Below, in pieces: positions 33,874 through 41,402 of a DNA stretch of 64,000 nt (position 1 is its first letter; every line of letters starts with the position of its first letter). This DNA is from Gilliamella apicola (GTDB lineage: Bacteria; Pseudomonadota; Gammaproteobacteria; Enterobacterales; Orbaceae). The position numbers and the translations under genes were made by a program. The notes below the pieces were generated by a model. The model did no database searches, was not told the origin of the DNA, and saw only the letters and a program-made list of their open reading frames with translations. The stretch lies in NCBI RefSeq assembly GCF_003202915.1, contig NZ_QGLP01000005.1, positions 62,001 to 126,000 of the forward strand, read 5' to 3'.

Positions 33874-36045
33874 TTAAAATTCATGTTTATATAACCTTTT
33901 TGGCGGTATTTTTTGGCTGTCGATACAGTGGTTTTTGACAGAATGGTTACTAATTATTAAATGCAGCCCATCGAGCCTGTCGGTTAGCATCAAATGCTGG
34001 CATGGGTTGATTTTAATACTCTCCCTTAAATAGAGGCGATTCACATTGAAATCATTATCCGCTAAGCCGATAATTTTCAGTTGTTGTTTGATGATTCGCC
34101 TTTGTTGTTCACAATCATTAGTAACCGTACAGTTATTGACAGAACTCCAAGGCGTGCGTTCCGCCCGCAATGGTGATGCTTGATTGGCCTTTACATTATT
34201 TAGGCTACTCTTGGGTACTAACCGCCATTTAGTTAATCTGGTGTAAATAGTCGATGCAATCCCATGAATTGGCGCATAGATGCCTTTTATTTTTTTGATG
34301 ATCTCCTCATATTGATTCAGCTTATCTTCATAAGCCAGGCGGACTTTAAGGTCTTTACGTTTGACTAATGGTCCTCCTTGATGCGCGGTATAAGCTGCCC
34401 AATCCCCAATATCAGCTGAGGCTAATACCGGATCGATAATATCATCAGTCACTTTTTTGCTTTTTAAACGCCGTAGTTCTCGCCAAACACTGACAGGTGC
34501 GCCACCCAATTGTTGAAATTGACGAATCTTCCAGCGACTAGCCCAAGCGGTGATCGCTTTCGATGACGCTTTTAAGTTTTCGCCAGTTTGGGTATCTATT
34601 TCATTTTCGAGCGCATATCCATCAATGTTTTTGGCAATATATTTGGCGATATAACCGGTTGCCGATCCTCTTTGTTTATCGATATCCTTAAATTCAAAGC
34701 GATTGATGGCGGCACCTTGTTCCTCGCCATCTTCATCCATGGCATAGATCCACATAGTGTAAAAAGCCTTTTGGATATCTTCTGGGCGCATAAAAATTAA
34801 AATATGCCAATGAGGTGTACCATCATGATGGGGTTCGGCAACCCGAAAGCCGAAAAATTGAATATGTTCACGATTTAATTTAGCGCGAATACGTGACCAG
34901 ACTTTGCATAAATAAGCTTGTGTTTCTCGAGGTGTGTTGCCCTGCCAATTTTCGACAAAACCGCCTTTGGCATGCGCGCTGTGATATTTGGCGGGAGCCG
35001 TTAAGGTTATAAATGCGCCTTGGTAACCTAGCTCATCGGCCAAATCCTCAAAACCTCGCATTCGTGTCATCAGTTCTACTCGTCTGATAGCCGGATTCGC
35101 AATTGATTTATACACTTGCAAATCAAGAGGAATTTGTTCGCCAGTATCTTGATTTTCAATCATCATCTTTTCAAGATATTTTTGATTGCGACGCTTTTGC
35201 TCCTTCCACTCCATTTGACAGCTACGGCTAGCATACGGCGAGGCCTTTTTTTGTACTTGACCTACAGCAATGGCTAAATGCTCATGCTCAAAATCTCGAC
35301 GCGTCTTTAATTTACGCTGCCACCATTCATGATTGGTTATTTTAGCCAATGCCTTAATGCAATTTTCGTTGGTTAATTTATTATGGTTAAAATCATTCAA
35401 ATAGGGTGGGGGAATGTTAATACCGCTTAATTCTTTTAAAACGCAACGATAAAGTTTCTGCTCCAAACTATCGCTTTCAATATGATTAGCAGTTAAGCAA
35501 AAGTCCTGATCTGCAAGGCAATGTTGAATGTGTTTATTCAGATAATTACTTATTTCAACACTTAAATTGGCCAACTTTTTAGTGCCTAAAGTCGCTAATT
35601 GAGCAAATTCATCAGCAAAATTAATCGCTAAGGCACTAAGGCTAACAGCTTGATAACGAGCTTTGACTTGTGATAACCGTGATTGAATATTACCACCCAA
35701 AGTTTGCCGTAAAAAACTATTGGCGGCTTTGCGGCCCTCCTTTCGCAACAGATGAATATATTTATCGGCAAAATAACCGGCTAAAAAATCAGGCAAATCA
35801 GCAAAATATTGCGCACGAAATGGGTGGTCTTCCTGATCTATTTGCCACAATTTAATTTCATTATAGCTTAAAGATTGTGGCATTTTTTTTCCACAATCAT
35901 ATTGTGCTATTGGCGTTCTTACTATTTTTTTATTCGCTTTATATTGGCCAATATTTTCATAGTAATCACGCATCGCTAATAATAAAGAGTGTTTATGTTT
36001 AGCGGGAATAGCCGGCAAGGAGAAAGATTGGCATTGGCTAGTCAT
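33874..36045 (-). CDS. A: Replication endonuclease gpA (rolling circle)
   Basis: P2 gpA nicks the origin inside its own gene and starts rolling-circle replication. The product is 723 aa from ATG 36045; a TTG at 36075 would add 10 residues. It has the HUH metal motif in EPHHDGTPHWHILIF near residue 410 and the two-tyrosine motif in GYIAKYIAKNIDGY near residue 480, as in the phage GPA family. It is intact, so the element can probably still replicate after induction. It follows the DksA-like gene and is the last of the early unit. Confidence 0.93.
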   Translation of the reverse strand: MTSQCQSFSLPAIPAKHKHSLLLAMRDYYENIGQYKANKKIVRTPIAQYDCGKKMPQSLSYNEIKLWQIDQEDHPFRAQYFADLPDFLAGYFADKYIHLLRKEGRKAANSFLRQTLGGNIQSRLSQVKARYQAVSLSALAINFADEFAQLATLGTKKLANLSVEISNYLNKHIQHCLADQDFCLTANHIESDSLEQKLYRCVLKELSGINIPPPYLNDFNHNKLTNENCIKALAKITNHEWWQRKLKTRRDFEHEHLAIAVGQVQKKASPYASRSCQMEWKEQKRRNQKYLEKMMIENQDTGEQIPLDLQVYKSIANPAIRRVELMTRMRGFEDLADELGYQGAFITLTAPAKYHSAHAKGGFVENWQGNTPRETQAYLCKVWSRIRAKLNREHIQFFGFRVAEPHHDGTPHWHILIFMRPEDIQKAFYTMWIYAMDEDGEEQGAAINRFEFKDIDKQRGSATGYIAKYIAKNIDGYALENEIDTQTGENLKASSKAITAWASRWKIRQFQQLGGAPVSVWRELRRLKSKKVTDDIIDPVLASADIGDWAAYTAHQGGPLVKRKDLKVRLAYEDKLNQYEEIIKKIKGIYAPIHGIASTIYTRLTKWRLVPKSSLNNVKANQASPLRAERTPWSSVNNCTVTNDCEQQRRIIKQQLKIIGLADNDFNVNRLYLRESIKINPCQHLMLTDRLDGLHLIISNHSVKNHCIDSQKIPPKRLYKHEF

Positions 36046-36061
36046 AAATTCTCGGTCGCAA

Positions 36062-36268
36062 TTATCGTTTAGCAAACTGTTCTTTTAGATTTTGACAATC
36101 CACGCACAGTTGACAACCTTTTAACAATTGTCGGCGTTTTTCTGGGATTGGCTCACCACACTCTATACAATCTTTTGCTGATTCACCCTTAAAAACTTGG
36201 CGATTAGCAAGTAGATTATCCAGTTCAAGTTGAGCCAAATCATTAGCTTGGTCTATAATATCTCGCAT
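36062..36268 (-). CDS. TraR/DksA-type zinc-finger protein
   Basis: The 68-aa protein carries a four-cysteine finger, CIECGEPIPEKRR then CQLCVDC, and a short helical N-terminus without the DksA coiled coil arms. Such small TraR-like proteins are common in P2-like phages just before gpA and may bind the secondary channel of RNA polymerase. Its stop codon lies 17 bp from the gpA ATG, and its start overlaps the preceding stop. Confidence 0.9.
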   Translation of the reverse strand: MRDIIDQANDLAQLELDNLLANRQVFKGESAKDCIECGEPIPEKRRQLLKGCQLCVDCQNLKEQFAKR

Positions 36269-36486
36269 TAGGCTTCAGTCTCATAGCTTTGGTTACGAAG
36301 CTTTTGCCCTTCTTGATAAAGGAGTTCATTTACTTCGCTTGCGGTTAAACCTTTATCAACAATATGTCCGCCTAATTGCATTAAACGGCTGATATAGCGA
36401 TCACAAAGTCGTTGCTCGGTTTCTTGTTTAATTTGCTCGGTTAAATCTTGTAATTTACTTTGAGTGATATTGTTTAAATACATCAT
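36268..36486 (-). CDS. Small early protein, DUF2732-like
   Basis: The 72-aa helical product (MMYLNNITQSKLQDLTEQ; LGGHIVDKGLTASEVNELLYQEGQKLR) resembles the small DUF2732 proteins found in the early region of P2-like phages, judged on size, position and helix pattern. Function is unknown. It sits between the 36,508 gene and the DksA-like gene, overlapping the latter by one base. Confidence 0.6.
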   Translation of the reverse strand: MMYLNNITQSKLQDLTEQIKQETEQRLCDRYISRLMQLGGHIVDKGLTASEVNELLYQEGQKLRNQSYETEA

Positions 36487-36507
36487 ATTTCCTCATCTGG
36501 TTAGTTA

Positions 36508-36810
36508 TTATTGTTTGGTAAAATCTTGAGGCTCGCAGTGGGCAAAAACATCAACGATGGATTGCAAACGGCGAAGTCCGATTTCTAAACGGTCTATTTC
36601 CTCATCATTCAGCAGATCATAATTAAGGTTACGCGCTGAAGATGAGAATCCTGCATATAAAGGTGTTATACCCGCGGCGGCTAATAACAACCTTTTTTGT
36701 CCGGGTTTTAACCGATTAAAATTACTGCGCACCAAACTTCGATGGCCATGAATCAGTTGATATAACCGCCTGATATGTTCAAGTTGACGAGACCGCTCAA
36801 TATTATTCAT
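36508..36810 (-). CDS. Early-region protein of unknown function, 100 aa
   Basis: ATG 36810 is chosen because AGGAG precedes it; the frame opens at 36843. The product is helical and basic in the first half (RSRQLEHIRRLYQLIHGHRSLVRSNFNRLKPGQKRLLLAAAG) in several segments, then acidic. Position and size suggest an early replication or regulatory protein, where P2 has gene B and small ORFs, but I cannot name the family. Confidence 0.65.
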   Translation of the reverse strand: MNNIERSRQLEHIRRLYQLIHGHRSLVRSNFNRLKPGQKRLLLAAAGITPLYAGFSSSARNLNYDLLNDEEIDRLEIGLRRLQSIVDVFAHCEPQDFTKQ

Positions 36811-36899
36811 CGCTACTCCTACCTTGACTGTCGTGAGATCCAAAAAAGAGCCATGTCTTTCGAAAAAGCCAAAGGCATTTAAATTGAAATAAGTTAGTT

Positions 36900-37043
36900 T
36901 TAGCGACGCTTAACTGGCCATAATTTAATGGCTTTACCGTTACTTTTTTCTATCCAACCATTAGGATTATGTCTATTGGTTGCAATTAAAATAACTACTG
37001 GTTCAGTGGTCGTTTTTTGACTTAAATAGATAGATCGTTTCAT
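36900..37043 (-). CDS. 47-aa early protein after Cox
   Basis: The frame begins MKRSIYLSQKTTTEPVVILIA and ends in WPVKRR. A strong AGGAG lies seven bases upstream and the ATG begins one base after the cox stop, so it is almost surely translated with cox. Basic and small; no family recognised. Present-day gene callers may skip it because of its length. Confidence 0.6.
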   Translation of the reverse strand: MKRSIYLSQKTTTEPVVILIATNRHNPNGWIEKSNGKAIKLWPVKRR

Positions 37044-37044
37044 A

Positions 37045-37284
37045 TCAATGCTCCTGCAAATTTAATTCAGGATTAAAAGCTTTCGCCCCTTCAAGCGTCA
37101 AAGCAGTCATGTTAATTAAGGTGGTTGAACGATCATGCTTACCGGTGATCTTCTTTTTACGAATTGGCAGCAACCCTTCATGGACATATTTTTTAACAGT
37201 ACGGGGATTCATACCCGAAACACGGGCAAATTCATCCACCGTGACATAAGGAGCAGAAATAGTGATTGAAATTGTTGTCATCAT
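37045..37284 (-). CDS. Cox/AlpA-like regulator and excisionase
   Basis: The 79-aa protein has a MerR/AlpA-like winged HTH at residues 12-42 (YVTVDEFARVSGMNPRTVKKYVHEG) followed by a basic wing (LPIRKKKITGKHDR). Position, divergent to the CI-like gene and first in the early unit, is that of P2 Cox or 186 Apl, which repress the lysogeny promoter and direct excision. Three TTATGTGTA repeats 28 bp upstream of its start are likely binding sites. Confidence 0.85.
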   Translation of the reverse strand: MMTTISITISAPYVTVDEFARVSGMNPRTVKKYVHEGLLPIRKKKITGKHDRSTTLINMTALTLEGAKAFNPELNLQEH

Positions 37285-37311
37285 AGTGCATTATTCCTAG
37301 CATAAATATGC

Positions 37312-37340
37312 TTATGTGTAATTATGTGTATTTATGTGTA
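37312..37340. promoter_or_regulatory. Three TTATGTGTA direct repeats (candidate Cox boxes)
   Basis: TTATGTGTA occurs at 37312-37320, 37322-37330 and 37332-37340, a strict 10-bp period. P2 Cox binds short direct repeats of 9 bp in the same early region, so these are good candidates for the Cox-like protein. Confidence 0.65.
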
Positions 37341-37363
37341 AAATTAAACTTAATATAATTTAC

Positions 37364-37382
37364 CATTAAGCTTAGCTTAATG
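37364..37382. promoter_or_regulatory. Candidate CI operator (19-bp palindrome)
   Basis: CATTAAGCTTAGCTTAATG is a perfect palindrome about a central base pair. Related half-sites are nearby: ATTAAACTTAAT (37343-37354) and GGCTTAAT shortly before the CI start. The set lies between the divergent cox and CI genes, where a P2-type repressor must act. Confidence 0.65.
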
Positions 37383-37426
37383 TCAATTATATTTTTATTT
37401 TTTATTTAATCTAGGCTTAATTTAAT

Positions 37427-37783
37427 ATGAGTATTAATTTTAATTCTGGTGGTGCTAAAGTATTGGACCGGATTATTGAAGCATATGGTTTCAAATCCAA
37501 AGTGGAATACAGCAATTATTTAGGTACATCGGCAGCAAGCTTATCAATCCGTTATCGACGAGATTTATTTCCATCAGATCTGGTGGTTAAATGTATGGAT
37601 GAAACGGGGGCATCATTACAATGGCTAGCGACCGGAGAAGGGCAATTTAATCCTGCAGATCAGACTAAAGAAACCATAATATCTGACGAAACATTAATAA
37701 AACTTGAACGATTAGCAAGCTTAAAAGAAAAGGGAGCTATTACTGAACAAGAGTTTAATGAATTAAAAGCGCAGTTAATTTGA
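37427..37783 (+). CDS. CI-type repressor with short SHOCT-like C-terminus
   Basis: The N-terminal 70 residues fit the phage CI repressor HTH family: VLDRIIEAYGFKSKVEYSNYLGTSAASLSIRYRR then FPSDLVVKC and ASLQWLATGEG in order. Instead of the usual large C-terminal domain, the last 30 residues (LIKLERLASLKEKGAITEQEFNELKAQLI, split) resemble a SHOCT module, a short oligomerisation motif. At 118 aa there is no LexA-type autocleavage domain. No clear ribosome binding site precedes the ATG, so the mRNA may be leaderless. It is followed by integrase 24 bp later. Confidence 0.85.
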   Translation: MSINFNSGGAKVLDRIIEAYGFKSKVEYSNYLGTSAASLSIRYRRDLFPSDLVVKCMDETGASLQWLATGEGQFNPADQTKETIISDETLIKLERLASLKEKGAITEQEFNELKAQLI

Positions 37784-37807
37784 ATTAAGTTAGGATGAAT
37801 TGCCGTT

Positions 37808-38809
37808 ATGTCAGTAAGAAAACAACCTAATGGAAAGTGGTTATTTGAAAAATATCTCCCTGGTGGCCGTCGAATCCGTAAGAACTTCGCCACCAAGGGA
37901 GAGGCATTGGCATATGAAAACTACCTTGAAGAGCAAGCTAATGAAAAACCATGGATTAATGAAAAAATCGATAAACGCCGTTTATCGGAATTAATCCAAA
38001 GCTGGTATTCGCTGCATGGTCAAACCCTTAAAGATGGGCAAACTCGCTTAAAAGCCATGCTATTTGCGAGTGAATGTATGGATAATCCATTAGCAAACAA
38101 TTTCACAGCTAAACAATTCACAACATATCGCCAAAAACGAATTGAGGGTGAGATATATCGCACCGACCGCATTAAAACCGTTGCGCCCAGAACAATGAAC
38201 CTTGAATTAACCTATTTCAAAGCGATGTTTAACGAGTTAATTCGATTGGGGGAGTGGCAACATAAAAATCCGCTAGAACTGGTTCGCTCATTTAAAACTG
38301 ACGAACAAGAGATGGCTTATCTAACCAAAGAACAAATCCAATCGCTACTCAACTCATGTGAGCAAAGTAGTGCTAAAGATCTTACCATCATTGTCAAAAT
38401 CTGCTTAGCAACCGGCGCCAGATGGAGTGAAGCTGAAAGCTTAAAAAGCGCACAAGTCAAAGATGGAAAAATCACTTATATCAACACCAAAGGTAAACGC
38501 AACCGCACCATTCCAATCAGTGACGAACTATATCAACAAATTCCAAACAAAAATGGCCAACTTTTTACCGCCTGTTATTCAGCCTTTCGCTCGGCACTAG
38601 ATAGAACCGGCATCGAACTCCCCGAACGCCAATTAACCCATGTATTACGACACACCTTTGCCAGCCACTTCATGATGAATGGTGGCAACATATTAGTCCT
38701 ACAAAAAATCTTAGGCCACACCGACATCAAAATGACCATGCGCTACGCCCACTTTGCGCCAGACCATTTTGAAGATGCGGTAAGATTAAATCCGCTAGAA
38801 CATGATTAA
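37808..38809 (+). CDS. int: Tyrosine-family phage integrase
   Basis: The 333-aa protein shows an N-terminal arm-binding part (SVRKQPNGKWLFEKYLPGGRRIRKNF), a core-binding domain, and the catalytic residues: Arg in CLATGARWSEAESL near 205, HVLRHTFASHF near 280, LGHTDIKMTMRYAHF with the nucleophilic Tyr near 317. It resembles P2/186 integrases. It is co-directional with CI and lies 149 bp from the att repeat, so it probably drove integration at tRNA-Ile2. It appears intact. Confidence 0.95.
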   Translation: MSVRKQPNGKWLFEKYLPGGRRIRKNFATKGEALAYENYLEEQANEKPWINEKIDKRRLSELIQSWYSLHGQTLKDGQTRLKAMLFASECMDNPLANNFTAKQFTTYRQKRIEGEIYRTDRIKTVAPRTMNLELTYFKAMFNELIRLGEWQHKNPLELVRSFKTDEQEMAYLTKEQIQSLLNSCEQSSAKDLTIIVKICLATGARWSEAESLKSAQVKDGKITYINTKGKRNRTIPISDELYQQIPNKNGQLFTACYSAFRSALDRTGIELPERQLTHVLRHTFASHFMMNGGNILVLQKILGHTDIKMTMRYAHFAPDHFEDAVRLNPLEHD

Positions 38810-38958
38810 TAACACCGTGATTTACAGAAGCTATAGAACAAAAAATGGCGGTAAACTGGCGATCGAATATGATTTTATAGCGCTTTATATGTGTTTATAT
38901 GCAATCTCAACCTATTGATTAATATGTAAATTATTGATTTAAAAAGACCTTGCAAAGA

Positions 38959-38997
38959 ACTCATAATCGATTGGTCACTGGTTCAAGTCCAGTAGGG
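38959..38997 (+). repeat. attR core, 39 bp
   Basis: An exact copy of the tRNA-Ile2 segment at 11,671-11,709. The sequence after it is TTATTA rather than the GCCACCA expected if the original tRNA end had been preserved, so the right junction has changed since integration or was generated from a variant site. Confidence 0.92.
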
Positions 38998-39377
38998 TTA
39001 TTATCTTGTGAATTGATATTAATTGTTCTTAAAATTATTTCTTATTTTAAATATAAATTTTTGCTGTTTTAAATTACTCAACTAACTGTTATGTATCCAT
39101 TTCTGTGTCTGAAGGTCTGTTTTTATAAAGTCACATGTGAGATCTCACTTAAAAAATATAATACTTTTATCTAGTGTAAACCCTTCTAATAAATTTTTTT
39201 TTACATTGATTGTATCTTTTTTTGATATCTGATTGTTAGTCGAAATATATCCAGATGTTTATCTAACAAAATCTTGTAAATTTCCTAAATGGCTATCAAA
39301 TAGAAATGAAATATAATCTTTACCTAACTAAATTGAATCTGTTGCTATTTTTCATTAAATCTATCATTTACGATTAA
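38998..39377. other. Gap right of attR without recognised gene
   Basis: About 380 bp of AT-rich sequence. It holds a perfect 12-bp palindrome GTGAGATCTCAC near 39,137, which is not a CRP site because the half-site spacing is two bases short. No reading frame of note was seen. Confidence 0.5.
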
Positions 39378-39490
39378 TCATTTTTTATTAAGTAATATCA
39401 GTTGTGCCAGGGCAGTAAAGGCACAAATTGAGATGAGTAGAATTAGATTATTAGACAGGAAAATAATAGGTAAAAATAAGCCTAAACCTG
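39378..39490 (-). pseudogene. C-terminal remnant of a transporter
   Basis: The minus-strand frame ends with GLGLFLPIIFLSNNLIL followed by LISICAFTALAQLILLNKK and a stop. Two closely packed hydrophobic helices and a short basic end look like the last part of a major facilitator permease. Upstream, the frame continues into IS-type sequence, so the rest of the gene is gone. Which transporter it was cannot be told. Confidence 0.5.
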
Positions 39491-39690
39491 TGAAGTGACC
39501 CTCAATAGTTGGACAAGCAATCACAGGGGGGCTTTTTATGTCAAAATATAGTCGAGAATTAAAAATTATCATAGCTAATGAATTCTTATCAGGAGAATCA
39601 TCGAAAATTCTTTCAAAAAAATATGCGATATTTCTTTGGTCAATAGCAGATTGTGTTGTTTCACAGGTAATCATCGATAGAATGGCGTAA
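39491..39690 (+). mobile_element. IS3/IS150-family remnant (left end and orfA start)
   Basis: TGAAGTGACCCTCAATAGTT and the following GGACA form an IS150-like left end. An ATG at 39538 opens a 50-codon frame, MSKYSRELKIIIANEFLSG onward, which matches the N-terminus of OrfA transposase proteins of the IS3 family, and then breaks off. Neither the rest of orfA nor orfB nor a right end was found. It is fused to the transporter remnant on its left. Confidence 0.75.
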
Positions 39691-39879
39691 ACCAGAGCAA
39701 CAATAAAGAAAAAATGACTAATGAAGAGTTTATAAATATCATTTAACTGATTATTTAATAAGATACTAGGTATTAGATACTAGCTGAATTTCATCTAGTA
39801 TCTAATTTCAAAGGTTACTAATTTATGTTAGGACTATTTATAGTCATTTTTATTAATAATTTCAGCCTATAAATAGAAT

Positions 39880-41373
39880 TTATTTTTTCTCAAATAATTT
39901 TTCGCATGGATAGCCAGTTAAGTCTTTAACTATGAATTTAGTTTCTTCAGATAACTGATTAATATCTCCATCTGATTGCAAGACATCGATTGCGTTAACT
40001 AATAATCTATGTTTTTCTTTATCTAGATTAAATGTAAATGTAACTAACATCGCTAAGAAAACCAGTAATCCAGTTCCTAAAAATAGAATTAATGCAATTG
40101 TGGTTATAGCTTCTGGAGATTGATCTGCTTGTTTTTGCACAAAACCACCAAATTCTAATATTAAGCCAACACAAAGAGTTGAAAGGGCGACCGTTGTTTT
40201 TCTAGAGAATGTCATAACAGCAGCGAACAAACCTTCTCTTCTTTTTTTAGTGATCATTTCATCAATATCTGGAATGAATGGGAAAATATTCCATGGTGTG
40301 AACTCCATCAAACATCTGCCTATTTGATATACAGTACCAATAACAAATAGTATGGCTATTTTTGATGATGGATTAAAGACAAAAACGAAATAGGTAGCAG
40401 CTAAACATAAAAGCATGGTCGTATAAGCACTAACCAGAAGTTTTTTTGGACCATATTTAACGAATGCGAATCCTGCTACTAATGTAACTGGTAATCCAAT
40501 AATACTTAAAGATAATAGACTTCCGGCTACAGAAGCATCAAGCGTTAAACAATATACACAGAAAAATACAAATACAGTGTTATAAATATCTTTACCAGTA
40601 AAAGATAATAAATAGATAGCTAAATGTTTTCTGAATGCTCTAACTTTCAGGGTAGAGAAATATTCTTTAAACAGACCAAAAACAAAGATAACCGGATTAA
40701 CTTTTTTATCAGCTTTAGATTTTTCTAATTCTTTTAGCATCTCTGGAGTCAGTGGTCTCTCCCATGTTGAAAAATAGGATATAATTACACAAATCATGAA
40801 TAATATAGCAAAAAATATACCATTAAATAGATAAGCATTAGGATCATTCTCACCATAAATTGCAATTAATCTGCCCGGTACAAATGTTGCCATAAAAGTA
40901 CCTACCGCAGAAATAAACATTCGACAAGTAGATAGTTTTGTTCTTCCGGCATAATCACTGGTCATTTCAGATGGTAGGGTTTCCCAAGGAATCATTACCA
41001 TGGCGACAACTACCTCAAAAGTTAAATAGATAGCTAGATAATATAGGTAGCCCATACCATTAATCCATAATAATGCATAGGAAAGCATTAATGGTGCGCC
41101 AATTATTAAGAAGAATCTTCTGCGCCCAAATTTTTTACCTAATTTATTTTTATAAAAGTGGTCGGTGAAACTGCCCATGAAAAGGCATAATATGGCATCT
41201 AATATTCGAGCAATTGCCACAATAGATGCGGCTTCAATTGGACTTAATCCAACAAAAGTAGTAAAAAAGTATAATAACCATGCACCTATAATGGTGAATG
41301 CTCCCCCTCCAATGATATCAATCATCCCAAAACCTATCGCTTTAGGAATAGTGATTATTTTTTGATTTTTCAT
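39880..41373 (-). CDS. GPH/MelB-type sugar:cation symporter
   Basis: The 497-aa membrane protein has about 12 hydrophobic segments and features of the glycoside-pentoside-hexuronide family: IARILDAILCLFMGSFTDHF near residue 50 and GKKFGRRRFFLIIGAP near residue 80, and PWETLPSEMTSDYAGRTKLS near 128. It follows the GH38 gene by 29 bp in the same direction and probably imports mannosides that the enzyme then hydrolyses. GAGG precedes the start. An AT-rich inverted repeat (CTATTTATAG/CTATAAATAG) lies after the stop. Confidence 0.88.
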   Translation of the reverse strand: MKNQKIITIPKAIGFGMIDIIGGGAFTIIGAWLLYFFTTFVGLSPIEAASIVAIARILDAILCLFMGSFTDHFYKNKLGKKFGRRRFFLIIGAPLMLSYALLWINGMGYLYYLAIYLTFEVVVAMVMIPWETLPSEMTSDYAGRTKLSTCRMFISAVGTFMATFVPGRLIAIYGENDPNAYLFNGIFFAILFMICVIISYFSTWERPLTPEMLKELEKSKADKKVNPVIFVFGLFKEYFSTLKVRAFRKHLAIYLLSFTGKDIYNTVFVFFCVYCLTLDASVAGSLLSLSIIGLPVTLVAGFAFVKYGPKKLLVSAYTTMLLCLAATYFVFVFNPSSKIAILFVIGTVYQIGRCLMEFTPWNIFPFIPDIDEMITKKRREGLFAAVMTFSRKTTVALSTLCVGLILEFGGFVQKQADQSPEAITTIALILFLGTGLLVFLAMLVTFTFNLDKEKHRLLVNAIDVLQSDGDINQLSEETKFIVKDLTGYPCEKLFEKK

Positions 41374-41402
41374 TTTCCAAACCTCGTAATAGAATTAAGC
41401 AA

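Larger units (their letters stand above)
11671..38997. mobile_element. P2-like integrated element lacking capsid and packaging genes (tailocin candidate)
   Basis: The element is bounded by the 39-bp att repeats. From left: ogr, D, U, T, E'/E, FII, FI, two extra fibre cassettes, G, H, I, J, W, V, a CRISPR mini-array, R, two holin-like genes, X, a plus-strand two-gene cargo, Rz1, Rz, endolysin, holin, small SOS-linked ORFs, gpA, three small genes, Cox-like, CI-like and integrase. No portal, terminase, scaffold, capsid or head-completion gene is present, and no gap is large enough to hide them: P2 needs about 6 kb for Q-P-O-N-M-L. All tail genes appear open, which argues against random decay. 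Confidence 0.9.

Noticed and set aside
37660-37896. Minus-strand ORF across the CI and integrase junction
   Set aside because: It is antisense to two supported genes and has no start signal.
39130-39150. CRP-like palindrome GTGAGATCTCAC
   Set aside because: The half-sites are four bases apart instead of the six needed for CRP.
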